64,000 bases of DNA from Clostridiales bacterium. GTDB lineage: Bacteria; Bacillota; Clostridia; Christensenellales; Aristaeellaceae. Made by a program: the position numbers and the translations under genes. Numbering within the stretch: position 1 is the stretch's first letter; every line of letters starts with the position of its first letter. Location: NCBI GenBank assembly GCA_015056325.1, contig SVGL01000005.1, positions 1-64,000 on the forward strand, written 5' to 3'. Positions 23,897 to 32,293 of the stretch are shown here, one piece after another. Below the pieces are notes generated by a model. The model did not search any database, was not told the DNA's origin, and was given only the letters and a program-made list of their open reading frames with translations.

Positions 23897-24859
23897 ATGC
23901 GCAGATTACTCACCCTGCTGCTTGTACTGATGATGACGGCCAGCATCGCCCTGGCCTCCGAACCCGCCAATCCGGCTGATCCTGCAATGGTCGCAGAGCT
24001 GCTGCCGAACTACACTTACATTGAGGGCATCGACGATGGTGACGAGCTGCGCCTGCTGATGCGCAATGCATCGAATGAGCTGGTATTCGTCGGCGGCATC
24101 CACGGCGAGGACGGCCTGTGGCGCTTCACCGAGAGCACGCCCCTGCCGGAGGGCACCATCCTGGGGGTGGAGAACTTCACCCACTCCATCGGTCTCCCGG
24201 GCACCAAGTACTACAGCTGTGTGAACGTCAGTCCCTACGCCGACGGCACATGGGGTGTGTCGCTCATCATGCCTGATGGAACAGGGCTGTTCACACTGGG
24301 CCAGCACAGCATCCACGGTGAAACGCACGAGGTCTACGGTACCTTCGGCGATCACCCCTGGTCGGACATTACCGCCATCGACTGGACTACCCTGCCCAGC
24401 TCCTACGAGGATGCCGTCGCCCGCGTGAACCGGGATAACTGGGCTGTGGTCAACAACCCCAACCGGGAGGATCGTCTCCACTTGCGTGTCAGCCCCGAAA
24501 AGGATGCTGCCTCCCTGGGCAAGTACTACAACCGCACGCCGGTGCGCATCCGCGAATACGGCAAGACCTGGTGCTCCGTGACCGTCTGCGGGGTGGACGG
24601 CTACATGATGACCGAATACCTGGCCTTCGGCGAAGAGATGGACGGGTTGGATTACGCCGGGCCCTGGCTCACCCGCAAGGAGCACCTGAGCGAAGTCCGC
24701 CTCTACGAAAGCCCCCGTACCGCCAGCAAGTATATCATGCACGAGCTGAACTGGTTCTGCGTACTTGGCGTCGCAGGCGATTACTACCACGTCTGGCTGC
24801 CCGACACGGAGGAATACGGCTACGTCCACATGGACGACCTGTGGGAGGGCAACGGCTGA
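23897..24859 (+). CDS. Secreted protein with two bacterial SH3 domains
   Basis: A 320-residue protein with a signal peptide (RRLLTLLLVLMMTASIALA). An N-terminal domain of unknown type (about 25-165) is followed by two SH3b modules: about 180-240 (LHLRVSPEKDAASLGKYYNR; DGYMMTEYLAFG) and about 255-318 (EVRLYESPRTASKYIMHELN; EYGYVHMDDLW). SH3b domains usually bind cell wall. AAGGAGG sets the start. The ECF-like motif upstream suggests stress-dependent expression. Confidence 0.75.
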   Translation: MRRLLTLLLVLMMTASIALASEPANPADPAMVAELLPNYTYIEGIDDGDELRLLMRNASNELVFVGGIHGEDGLWRFTESTPLPEGTILGVENFTHSIGLPGTKYYSCVNVSPYADGTWGVSLIMPDGTGLFTLGQHSIHGETHEVYGTFGDHPWSDITAIDWTTLPSSYEDAVARVNRDNWAVVNNPNREDRLHLRVSPEKDAASLGKYYNRTPVRIREYGKTWCSVTVCGVDGYMMTEYLAFGEEMDGLDYAGPWLTRKEHLSEVRLYESPRTASKYIMHELNWFCVLGVAGDYYHVWLPDTEEYGYVHMDDLWEGNG

Positions 24860-24867
24860 CCCGCACA

Positions 24868-24895
24868 CGGCTGCACATTGCAGCCGTTTTCTCTT
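24868..24895 (+). terminator. Terminator after the SH3 gene
   Basis: CGGCTGCA-CAT-TGCAGCCG (24868-24886) followed by TTTTCTCTTT. Confidence 0.9.
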
Positions 24896-24926
24896 TTGCC
24901 TGCATCCTCATATTGACAGTTTTTTC

Positions 24927-24955
24927 TTGCGCAGGGCGAAATCGCATGCTATACT
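24927..24955 (+). promoter_or_regulatory. Promoter of the LRR-transglutaminase gene
   Basis: TTGCGC (24927-24932), 17-bp spacer ending TGC, TATACT (24950-24955). Confidence 0.7.
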
Positions 24956-24988
24956 ATGGGTACTTCCCAGATAGAAAGAAGTGTTGAT

Positions 24989-27001
24989 ATGCCAAAGACA
25001 GCGCTGCGCACATGGCTGCTTTCACTGCTGATGCTGCTTTTCCTGAGCCTCCTCCCCGCCCAGGCGACTGAAACCGTCGTCATAGACGGCGTGACCTACA
25101 CGGTGGACAGCTATTGCATCACCGATGTATCCGGCGGCGAAGAGGGCTCCACACTTGTCGTGCCGGAAATGATCAACGGAACGATGATCTCCACCATTGG
25201 AGAGTATGCCTTTGCGGATACGGTCTTCGGGCACATCACTCTGCCGGATCGCGTCATCAACCTGGGCCGCGGCGCCTTCCAGAACTGCAGGAGCCTGGTC
25301 AGCATCGACCTGCCTGACCAGCTGCTCATCATCAACCCCGACTGTTTCATGGGCTGCAGCAGCCTGAAAGGGATTTCCTTCCCCGCGTCGATTCAGATTT
25401 TTTCCACCTATCAGACTTTTTCAGGCTGTACCAGCCTGGAGAGCATCACATTGCCCGACATTGTAACCTCTCTGGGCTACAATACCTTCGCCGACTGTTC
25501 GGCGCTCAAGAGCGTCACATTGCCCGCAGGCCTGACCGACCTTGGCCGTTATGCCTTCAGCGACTGCTCCTCCCTGGAGAGCATCCTCATCCCTGAAGGC
25601 GTGACCACCATCCCCGAGCTGACCTTTGCGCACTGCACAAGCCTGAAAAACGTCAAGCTGCCCTCCACCCTTCAATCCATCGGAGGCCAGGCCTTTACCG
25701 CCTGCCGCTCCCTGAGCAGCCTGACCCTGCCCGAGGGGCTGACCTCCATCAGCTCCTGGGCCTTCCAGGCCAGCGGCATCACCGAGCTGCACCTGCCCAG
25801 CACCCTCACCAACCTGAACAGCCTCTCTCTGAACGACTGCTACTATCTCAAGAAAGTCACCTACACGGTCCCCGATGACGCCGCCACCCTGCCGGAATAT
25901 CTGATCGACGTCCCAGGCCTGGTCATCACCATCAGCGAGAAGAGCCCGCTGCTGAATACCATCATAGAGGCCGGTGTGGATTACATCGTCAAGGAAACCG
26001 GCCGTCCCGGCAACGAAGTCGACGATACCATCACCACGGTGGAAGAGAAGCTCGCCGCCATCGTCGCTGCTGTCATCAGGCCTGGAATGAGCGATTACCA
26101 GAAGGCCCTGACATTGCACAACTGGCTGATCCGCAATGCGACCTATGATTACACCCTCACCCATCGCACCGCAGAGCACATGCTGCTCCACGGCACCGGC
26201 GTGTGCACTTCCTACGCAGATTCCTACGCGCTGCTGCTGAACGCCGTCGGCATCCCCAACTGCATGGAATACGGCACCGACCATGTCTGGAACATGATCC
26301 AGCTGGACGGTGAATGGTATCATGTGGATTGCACCTGGGACGACCCCAATGAAGGCGGTTACGAGAATCAGCAATTCTTCGGCCTGTCCAACCTGGCCAT
26401 CGAAACCCAGGACAATCACGAATGCTTCGACAAGCCCCGCATTGCCACCGCTTACAAGTACAATTACTACTACCGGTCCGGCAAACTGGATGATCTTCTC
26501 TCCTTCGCTGAAAGCAGCATTGCCAACGGCCTCACCTCCGGTTACAGCCTCTTCGCCTTTACACCCTACTATGCCAGCGGCATCAGCGAGCTTCAGGCGA
26601 TGACCTCATTGCTGATCATGCGGGATACTACCTATACCGTCAACGGTAAGACTGTGTCCATCAGCATCGACTTTGACATGGCGAATGACCGCTACATCGT
26701 TACCCTCACCGATATGTCCGTACCGGACATGACCCTGCCCGCTGGCCTGACCGCCATTGACGCAGAGGCCTTTGCCGGCACGCCCCTGCAGGTGGTTCGG
26801 CTTCCCCAGGGGCTGAAAACCATCGGCAGCCGCGCCTTTGCCGAGGGCAGCCTGTGGCAGATTCTGATCCCCGCCTCCGTCACCAGCATTGCTGAGGATG
26901 CCTTCGCCGGCGTGGAGGGGTTGATCATCTTCGGAAAGGCTGGCAGCACCGCCCATACCTATGCCCAGGCCCACGGCTATTCCTTCGTTCCCGCGGAATA
27001 A
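24989..27001 (+). CDS. Secreted LRR protein with transglutaminase-like domain
   Basis: A 670-residue protein with a signal peptide (about 1-28). BspA-type LRR_5 repeats cover about 40-290 (repeated 'LPdxVtsLG.xxF.dCssLksv.LP'). A transglutaminase-like domain spans about 350-480: catalytic Cys in GTGVCTSYADSYALL, His in GTDHVWNMIQL and Asp in YHVDCTWDDPN. Two more LRR units close the protein (LPAGLTAIDAEAFAGTPLQV). The domain could be a protease or cross-linking enzyme acting at the cell surface. ATG 24989 is chosen for the signal peptide. Confidence 0.82.
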   Translation: MPKTALRTWLLSLLMLLFLSLLPAQATETVVIDGVTYTVDSYCITDVSGGEEGSTLVVPEMINGTMISTIGEYAFADTVFGHITLPDRVINLGRGAFQNCRSLVSIDLPDQLLIINPDCFMGCSSLKGISFPASIQIFSTYQTFSGCTSLESITLPDIVTSLGYNTFADCSALKSVTLPAGLTDLGRYAFSDCSSLESILIPEGVTTIPELTFAHCTSLKNVKLPSTLQSIGGQAFTACRSLSSLTLPEGLTSISSWAFQASGITELHLPSTLTNLNSLSLNDCYYLKKVTYTVPDDAATLPEYLIDVPGLVITISEKSPLLNTIIEAGVDYIVKETGRPGNEVDDTITTVEEKLAAIVAAVIRPGMSDYQKALTLHNWLIRNATYDYTLTHRTAEHMLLHGTGVCTSYADSYALLLNAVGIPNCMEYGTDHVWNMIQLDGEWYHVDCTWDDPNEGGYENQQFFGLSNLAIETQDNHECFDKPRIATAYKYNYYYRSGKLDDLLSFAESSIANGLTSGYSLFAFTPYYASGISELQAMTSLLIMRDTTYTVNGKTVSISIDFDMANDRYIVTLTDMSVPDMTLPAGLTAIDAEAFAGTPLQVVRLPQGLKTIGSRAFAEGSLWQILIPASVTSIAEDAFAGVEGLIIFGKAGSTAHTYAQAHGYSFVPAE

Positions 27002-27008
27002 CATAAAC

Positions 27009-27480
27009 GGCTCCGGAGTGAAACCTCCAGAGTCGTCAAAGCATCGACAAAGTCGACGGTTTGCAGGCCTTCAAAAAGGCCGCAAAGCAAGGCGACAAGG
27101 CTGCAAATGAGGGAGTTTACACAGACGTAAATGACCGAGATTTGCAGCCGCCGTCAACGCAGCAAGCAAAAAAATCCTGCCAGCCGGCAGGATTCTTTGC
27201 GGTTGTGGGCTTTTTTGATGGTCTGACGGCTCAGGAGTAAAGACTCCGGAGCCGTCAAGGCATCGACAAAGTCGACGGTTTGCAGGCCTTCAAAAAGGCC
27301 GCAAGGCAAGGCGACAAGGCTGCAAATGAGGGAGTTTACACAGACGTAAATGACCGAAATTTGCAGCCGCCGTCAACGCAGCAAGCAAAAAATCCTGCCA
27401 GCCGGCAGGATTCTTTGCGGTTGTGGGCTTTTTTGATGGTCTGACGGCTCCGGAGTGAAAACTCCGGAGCCGTTTTGCTG
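27009..27480. repeat. 218-bp tandem repeat with large inverted-repeat structure
   Basis: Two near-identical units (27009 and 27228) plus a partial third (27446), period 218-219 bp, fill the gap between convergent genes. Each unit has GGCCTT-CAAA-AAGGCC, long arms GGCTGCAAAT/ATTTGCAGCC enclosing GTTTAC/GTAAAT, and AATCCTGCC-AG-CCGGCAGGATT. The array is bounded by GGCTCCGGAG/CTCCGGAGCC. The units differ at only a few bases, so duplication is recent. No ORF of note lies within. Confidence 0.85.
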
Positions 27481-27482
27481 TC

Positions 27483-28346
27483 TCAGTACTTGGAATAATA
27501 GTCCTTTGCGGACTCCTGGATGAAATCCTCCACCAGGCTTTTGTCGCCACCGTTGGCAACGAATTCGTCAATAGCGGTCATCAGCTGGTTGTAGAACTCC
27601 TCCAGGCACAATCCGTTGTCCATGATGTAGGTGGCGACCTCTACGCCCACATAGCGCAGATGCCAGGGCTCGTAGTTGATCTCGGTAATGTCTTCCTTGT
27701 CCGCGGGGTAGCGCAGGATGAAGCCGAAGCGGGCGCAGTTCTCCGCCATCCACTGAGTCTCGGGCTCCTTGGCCATGTCCTCGTTCATGCCGCGGTCGGT
27801 CCACTTTTTCGGCACCACGTCGCAGCCAAGGCCGGTCTGATGGTCGCTGGCGCCGGGCTTGGTGACCCAGCCGTCGTCATAGCCGTACTTCTTGATGCGG
27901 TTCTCGTACATAACGGCCTGCTTGTAGTAGGAGCGGTAGCCGCTCTTGAGGTAAAGCTCATGCCCCTCGGCACGGGCCGCATCGCACAGCTGCACCAGCG
28001 CCTCGGCGCACTCCTTGCGCAGCTGCCAGGTGCCGTCCACCTGACGGACGCCGCCGTTGGTATTATTCCCCTGCTTGTCCAGCTTGAGGGATTTCATCTT
28101 CACCAGACCGTCGGGCGCGTATGCCTTGTCCAGGAACATGCTCTTGTTGATCATGATGATCAGTTCCGGATCCATGTCCATCATATCAATGGGGAAATTC
28201 CACTTCACCGCATTGTAGCTGACCAGGTTTTCGCCGCTCACGTCTACAAAGAGCCACTCGTCCTCCCAATCCGCCTCGTCCTCCGCCAAAGCGGGGAACG
28301 TCAGCAGCAGCGCCAGAAGGAGCATCAGCAGTTTTTTCATTTTCAT
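27483..28346 (-). CDS. D-Ala-D-Ala carboxypeptidase, VanY family (secreted)
   Basis: A 287-residue protein with a signal peptide (KMKKLLMLLLALLLTFPALA). The peptidase M15B domain carries LYLKSGYRSYYKQAVMYENR, zinc motif SDHQTGLGCDV (about 187-197) and EPWHLRYVG (about 246-254). It trims D-Ala from peptidoglycan stem peptides. The start overlaps the stop of the upstream VanY gene (ATGA), so the two homologues are co-translated. Residues about 30-115 form an extra N-terminal domain not seen in the partner. Confidence 0.87.
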   Translation of the reverse strand: MKMKKLLMLLLALLLTFPALAEDEADWEDEWLFVDVSGENLVSYNAVKWNFPIDMMDMDPELIIMINKSMFLDKAYAPDGLVKMKSLKLDKQGNNTNGGVRQVDGTWQLRKECAEALVQLCDAARAEGHELYLKSGYRSYYKQAVMYENRIKKYGYDDGWVTKPGASDHQTGLGCDVVPKKWTDRGMNEDMAKEPETQWMAENCARFGFILRYPADKEDITEINYEPWHLRYVGVEVATYIMDNGLCLEEFYNQLMTAIDEFVANGGDKSLVEDFIQESAKDYYSKY

Positions 28347-29026
28347 TCTTCCACAGCTCCCAACACGATGTCCATCAACGCATCCTGGCGCACCAGCAGC
28401 AGGTAGTTCTCCAGGGGCATCTGATTCTCATAGATGGCCTTGGCATGCTCCAGGCCCACATAGCGGAAATGCCATTCCTCCTGATTGTAGCCGGTGATTT
28501 CCTCCCAGCCCGCCTGGTAGCGCAGGATGAAGCCGTACTTCCAGCAGTTCTCGCTCGTCCACCGACCGGCCTTGGAACGGGGGAACTTCTCGCTCGTGCC
28601 GTGATAATCGTCCCAGCCCAGGTCCATCGCCAGGCCCAGCTGATGCTCGGAGGCGCCGGCGCGGGCAACATACTGATCCGCCCGCTTCGTACCCACGCTA
28701 TCCTTCTTGCGCTGGTAGATGGACGCTTGGGTCTGGTAGCTGCGGTAGCCGCTGACAGACACCAGGATCTCGCCCGTGGCCTCCTTGCAGTCCGCCGCCA
28801 TTTTTTCCAGGGCGGCAGCGGCGTCATCACGCAGCTCACGCACCTTGCCCTGCATTTCCGTTACCCGTACCGCCGGGATATATGCCGATCCCACACGCCA
28901 CTGCCGGTTCTGCAAAAAGAGCGTTCCGTCAATGTCATTCTGGGGCGCGGCTGCATTCAGGGAGGTAGAGATCATCATCACACCCGCCGCCGCAAGGGAG
29001 AGCAGCTGCTCCAGCATTCCTGCCAT
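28343..29026 (-). CDS. D-Ala-D-Ala carboxypeptidase, VanY family (membrane-anchored)
   Basis: A 227-residue protein. ATG 29026 is chosen because GGAGG lies eight bases upstream. The N-terminus is hydrophobic (LLSLAAAGVMMISTSL), a signal anchor. M15B motifs: SGYRSYQTQASIYQRK, SEHQLGLAMDLGWDD and EEWHFRYVG. It is the first gene of a two-gene operon of paralogues. The promoter is probably in the 29030-29085 gap (TTGTTT/TATAAT with a 16-bp spacer on the minus strand). Confidence 0.85.
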   Translation of the reverse strand: MAGMLEQLLSLAAAGVMMISTSLNAAAPQNDIDGTLFLQNRQWRVGSAYIPAVRVTEMQGKVRELRDDAAAALEKMAADCKEATGEILVSVSGYRSYQTQASIYQRKKDSVGTKRADQYVARAGASEHQLGLAMDLGWDDYHGTSEKFPRSKAGRWTSENCWKYGFILRYQAGWEEITGYNQEEWHFRYVGLEHAKAIYENQMPLENYLLLVRQDALMDIVLGAVEE

Positions 29027-29164
29027 GCCTGATTCCTCCGTCACAAAAACTTACCCTTATATTATAACGCATTTCTGCGCGAAAACAAGGCAGCAAACTG
29101 TAAATTTTTCATGCGTGAAGCTTGCGTCATCGGCGCACAATAGCCCGCGAGGAGGTGAAACACC

Positions 29165-29785
29165 ATGAAAAAGACCCTTTTGACGCTTTCCGCGCTGATG
29201 CTGACCCTGCTGATGGGCAGCTGCTCCACCAAGGATGACATGTCCATGGCCACCAGCGAGCCCACAGCCAGCGCCTGGCCCAACACGTCCCCCAGCGTCA
29301 CCACCGTGCTGCCCAGCGTCACTGACAACATGATGGATGACATGATGGATGGTACGACGGATGGTATGACGGACGGCGCGAACGGCACCGACAGCATGCT
29401 GCCCGGCTCCACCATGATCCCTGAATCCACTGGCGTCACCAGCATGGACAAGGCCAAGCGTGTGATCGAGCAGATCGAAGAAGAGCTGGAGCGCCTGAGT
29501 GAAGTGGATGACGCCGAGGTCGTCATCGCCGGCAACAAGGCTGCCGTAGGCATCGAATTTGACGATCAGTACAAGGCTGGTCTGGATGACCGGCTGCGCA
29601 AGATCATCAAAGAACGCATTGACAGCGTAATCGGCGGCATCTCCACTGTGGCCGTCACGGCAGATGAAGTCGTGCGGGACGCCATCGAATCCCTTGGGGA
29701 TCGGCTGGACACCATGTCCGACATGGCCGCCCTGGAGAGTGACCTGGAGGCCATCATCAAAAAGATCAATGGCCTCAACGCATAA
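29165..29785 (+). CDS. YhcN/YlaJ-type sporulation lipoprotein
   Basis: A 206-residue protein with lipobox LLMGSC (about 15-20). A Ser/Thr/Met-rich linker (about 25-95) includes a DDMMDGTTDGMTDG repeat. The conserved domain is at about 100-180: AEVVIAGNKAAVGIEFDDQY and ISTVAVTADEVVRDAI, matching the 'vvvaGNkAlVGvef...Yk' and 'VTADP' signatures of PF09580. Homologues sit in the spore membrane and influence germination. The domain's usual VTADPD is VTADEV here. It lies near two SASP genes, in keeping with a sporulation role. Confidence 0.82.
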   Translation: MKKTLLTLSALMLTLLMGSCSTKDDMSMATSEPTASAWPNTSPSVTTVLPSVTDNMMDDMMDGTTDGMTDGANGTDSMLPGSTMIPESTGVTSMDKAKRVIEQIEEELERLSEVDDAEVVIAGNKAAVGIEFDDQYKAGLDDRLRKIIKERIDSVIGGISTVAVTADEVVRDAIESLGDRLDTMSDMAALESDLEAIIKKINGLNA

Positions 29786-29817
29786 ACATCCACCCTGCCC
29801 CGTAGACTGTCCCTGGG

Positions 29818-29846
29818 CTGCGTCCGTTCGCGGGCGCAGTATTTTT
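29818..29846 (+). terminator. Terminator after the spore lipoprotein gene
   Basis: CTGCGTCCG-TTCG-CGGGCGCAG (29818-29839, one G-U pair) followed by TATTTTT. Confidence 0.85.
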
Positions 29847-29883
29847 GCGAAGGCAGCACTCCCCTTCCCCCCCGGTGGCTGAT

Positions 29884-30002
29884 TCTCCGCGCAGGCCCGG
29901 CGCCACACCGTCCGGCAGCGTACGCGGAGACGCCGTGTGGGGCGAGGATGCAAGGCGAGCCGCCCATGGGACAAGCGCTGACGGTGTGGCGCTTCTTTTT
30001 TC
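29884..30002 (+). ncRNA. Candidate structured RNA with interleaved stems
   Basis: TCTCCGCG (29884-29891) pairs with CGCGGAGA (29933-29940). A perfect 13-bp stem GCGCCACACCGTC (29900-29912) pairs with GACGGTGTGGCGC (29980-29992), followed by TTCTTTTTT. The two stems interleave, giving a pseudoknot if both form. No ORF or SD is present. Function unknown; the 3' T-run would end transcription. Confidence 0.4.
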
Positions 30003-30026
30003 GTGGATATGACCTTTGATTGATGT

Positions 30027-30108
30027 TTCCACCTCATCACCCGCTGCGGCGGGAGCTTCCCCTTGAGGGGAAGGTGGCAGCCGCTTGCGGCTGACGGATG
30101 AGGTGGAA
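30027..30108 (+). repeat. Palindromic repeat, cruciform-like
   Basis: Outer 12-bp arms TTCCACCTCATC (30027-30038) and GATGAGGTGGAA (30097-30108) enclose three hairpins: CCCGC-TGCG-GCGGG, CTTCCCCTTGAGGGGAAG and CAGCCGC-TTGC-GGCTG. It belongs to the same style of repeat as 17957, 40343, 40405 and 54566. Confidence 0.8.
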
Positions 30109-30196
30109 GGGTCTTCAACCCCTTTTCTACATACACGCGCACTCATTACCAGGGGTCTTCAACCCTTTTTCTGCAAGCATGCGCACTCATTACCAG
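30109..30196 (+). repeat. 44-bp tandem duplication with GGGTCTTCAACCC palindrome
   Basis: GGGTCTTCAACCC at 30109 and 30153, and GCGCACTCATTACCAG at 30137 and 30181, are exactly 44 bp apart. It lies just upstream of the first SASP gene and could carry duplicated promoter elements, but no clear sigma-G promoter is seen. Confidence 0.75.
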
Positions 30197-30255
30197 CGTA
30201 TCTTCTCCCCTGCTGCACACAATAACCCCGAGAACAACAGGAGGAGGTGAATCGC

Positions 30256-30462
30256 ATGAGCAACAACAGCTCCAACCGTCAGATGGTTCCGGAAGCCCGT
30301 GGCGCCCTCGACAACATGAAGTACGAGATCGCCCGTGAGCTGGGCGTGGACTATCAGCAGGCCTACAAGGGCAACCTGTCCGCCCGGGAGAACGGCTACG
30401 TCGGCGGCTACATGGTCAAGCGCCTGATCGAAAAGGCCGAGAAGAGCATGGCCGGCCAGTAA
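30256..30462 (+). CDS. Small acid-soluble spore protein, alpha/beta type
   Basis: A 68-residue protein: MVPEARGALDNMKYEIAREL, then LSARENGYVGGYMVKRLIEK. These are the two conserved SASP blocks, with the GPR protease site at KYEIA and the DNA-binding helix-turn-helix around G-x-V/I-G-G-x-M-V-K-R. It coats and protects spore DNA. GGAGGAGGTGA sets ATG 30256. It is a tandem paralogue of the next gene; both are followed by a similar 3' flank (CCAGTAACCAGG). Confidence 0.93.
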   Translation: MSNNSSNRQMVPEARGALDNMKYEIARELGVDYQQAYKGNLSARENGYVGGYMVKRLIEKAEKSMAGQ

Positions 30463-30571
30463 CCAGGGCCGCGATTGGGTTCACTCACTTCGTCTGGGAT
30501 GAATCCGCGTGCAACCTAAGGGCGGCAAACTGCCGCCCACTCTTCAAATCCGAATAAGGAGGATAACGCCC

Positions 30572-30847
30572 ATGTATAACAACGCCAACCAGACCCCCAT
30601 GCAGCAGCAGCAGAACCAGTTCCAGCAGGGCAGCGGCTCTTCCAGCAACAGCAACCAGAGCCGCGTCGTGGTGCCCGAGGCCCGTCAGGCCCTGGACAAC
30701 ATGAAGTACGAGATCGCCGGTGAGCTGGGCATCAACCTGAAGAAGGGCTACAACGGTGACATGCCCTCCCGTCAGGCCGGCTATATCGGCGGATACATGG
30801 TCAAGCGCCTGATCGAGCAGGCCGAGCGTGGCATGGCCGGCCAGTAA
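30572..30847 (+). CDS. Small acid-soluble spore protein, alpha/beta type
   Basis: A 91-residue protein with a Gln/Asn/Ser-rich extension of about 30 residues (QQQQNQFQQGSGSSSNSN) before the SASP core VVPEARQALDNMKYEIAGEL and SRQAGYIGGYMVKRLIEQ. ATG 30572 follows AAGGAGG at 30556-30562. Core identity to the preceding gene is high, so the pair arose by tandem duplication. The extension is the main difference and may serve as an amino-acid store. Confidence 0.93.
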   Translation: MYNNANQTPMQQQQNQFQQGSGSSSNSNQSRVVVPEARQALDNMKYEIAGELGINLKKGYNGDMPSRQAGYIGGYMVKRLIEQAERGMAGQ

Positions 30848-30940
30848 CCAGGCCCTGGATCCAACTGGCGATTGAGTTGCGCGGCTTCATTTCGGCAACT
30901 CGTGCCTGATGCAAAACCATCTCCACTCCCGATGAAAAAA

Positions 30941-30978
30941 GGCTCTGCCGGTGCACATGCTGCCGGCAGAGTCTTCTT
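30941..30978 (+). terminator. Terminator after the SASP pair
   Basis: GGCTCTGCCGG (30941-30951) pairs with CCGGCAGAGTC (30963-30973), one G-U, followed by TTCTT. Confidence 0.85.
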
Positions 30979-31005
30979 GCATGTGGAGAAAAAGCGTGTT
31001 ATACT
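30977..31005 (+). promoter_or_regulatory. Promoter of the Card1-like gene
   Basis: TTGCAT (30977-30982), 17-bp spacer, TATACT (31000-31005). Confidence 0.7.
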
Positions 31006-31050
31006 GTTTTCAGCATGTTTGAAAAACCAACGATGAAAGGTGGATGCCCC

Positions 31051-32241
31051 ATGTCAACACACCGCATCGATACCCTCCTGGAATTGTATGACGAGCGCGA
31101 GCCGATCCAGAATGTGGCCGGTGCGTGGCACCTGCAGCCCCGCAGCATTGTATTCTTCTATTATGACCTGAAGGATGCAGACGCTGAACGCAAGCACCTG
31201 GCACAGATGTTCAACCGGATCGGTCTGCGCTGCAGCGTCCGCATGGCAAAGCTCAAGCGGCTGGATATCCGCCACATGATGTCCTGGGTGCAGGAGCATC
31301 AGGACGCTCTGGGGGAATATGCCATTGAGCTCAGCGGCGGCGATGACGTGCTGCTCTTCTCCGCCGGACTGAGCTACGCCAGCACCCCCTGCCAGCTCTA
31401 TACCCGCCGGCCGGACGGCAAGTACATCGCGCTGCCCTCGGGCGAAACGGTGGAAGCCGGCAATGGTTCCTTCACCGTAGCACAGCGGCTGCTGCTTTGC
31501 GACGCCAGCCTGGATCGCTATGGCCGCCTCACCCCTGCCGACCTCAAGCCGCCCCTGGTAAACCTGGCCCACCATCTGCTGGGACTGCAGAAGAAGCATC
31601 CCCGCCAGTGGACGCAGCATACCACCTGCTTCCAGCGCGCAGCCTCCGGCACGGACAGCAGCATCCTCACCATCCTGCTCCCCAAGGACAGCTGCCTGGA
31701 GCACGGCGTCTCCCTGAGCAAGGGCAAGCTCCTGAATGCTCTGCTGCGCGCCGGAGCGTTGACTCAGACCGAACAAACCGACGAGGGGATCCTGGTCACT
31801 TTCGCCAGCTCAGTCGTCCGGGACTGCCTGTGCGATTTCGGCGTGTGGCTCGAGATCTCCGCCTGGGACGCGCTGAACTCCTCCGGCAAATTCGACGATG
31901 TGCAGCTCTCCTGCGTGGTGAAATGGGAAAACGACAAGCTCATCAACGAGCTGGACGTGACCGCCACCGCCGGCCTGGGGTTGATGATCGTCTCCTGCAA
32001 GACCTGCGCGCCGGACCTCAAGGCCGTGGCGGAGCTGAACGTGCTGGGCGACCGCCTGGGCTCCACCCAGACCCGCACCGTGCTGCTCTGCCTGCCCAAG
32101 GCCAATGAGAAGCTTGACAACATCCGGGCCCGCTGCGACGAAATGGGCGTTGACCTGGTGGATCTGCGCCAGTTTAACCGGGAAGGGCTCCGCGCCCACT
32201 TCGCCCGGGAAGGCGAAAAGCTCCGCGCAGGGCAGACATAA
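31051..32241 (+). CDS. DUF1887/Card1-like CARF nuclease, solitary
   Basis: A 396-residue protein. The N-terminal half (about 1-150) is CARF-like: RSIVFFYYDLKDADAERKHL and YAIELSGGDDVLLFSAGLSY. A helical linker follows at about 170-260. The C-terminal half (about 265-390) is a restriction-endonuclease fold: NELDVTATAGLGLMIVSCKT matches the ElD-x(n)-(s/e)CK core of DUF1887/Card1 enzymes, followed by ELNVLGDRLGSTQTRTVLLC. Card1/Can2 proteins are nucleases switched on by cyclic oligoadenylate in type III CRISPR immunity. No CRISPR array or Cas10 is in this window. ATG 31051 is preferred for AAAGGTGG spacing. Confidence 0.72.
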   Translation: MSTHRIDTLLELYDEREPIQNVAGAWHLQPRSIVFFYYDLKDADAERKHLAQMFNRIGLRCSVRMAKLKRLDIRHMMSWVQEHQDALGEYAIELSGGDDVLLFSAGLSYASTPCQLYTRRPDGKYIALPSGETVEAGNGSFTVAQRLLLCDASLDRYGRLTPADLKPPLVNLAHHLLGLQKKHPRQWTQHTTCFQRAASGTDSSILTILLPKDSCLEHGVSLSKGKLLNALLRAGALTQTEQTDEGILVTFASSVVRDCLCDFGVWLEISAWDALNSSGKFDDVQLSCVVKWENDKLINELDVTATAGLGLMIVSCKTCAPDLKAVAELNVLGDRLGSTQTRTVLLCLPKANEKLDNIRARCDEMGVDLVDLRQFNREGLRAHFAREGEKLRAGQT

Positions 32242-32254
32242 CCGCACACGAAAA

Positions 32255-32288
32255 GCCCTGCTGATGCAATGCACCGGCAGGGCCCTTT
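32255..32288. terminator. Bidirectional terminator
   Basis: GCCCTGC (32255-32261) pairs with GCAGGGC (32277-32283), with AAAA before and CCTTTTT after, between convergent genes. Confidence 0.8.
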
Positions 32289-32293
32289 TTCAA

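Noticed and set aside
27009..27480. CRISPR array
   Set aside because: Period of 218 bp, repeats continuous without unique spacers, and no cas genes.
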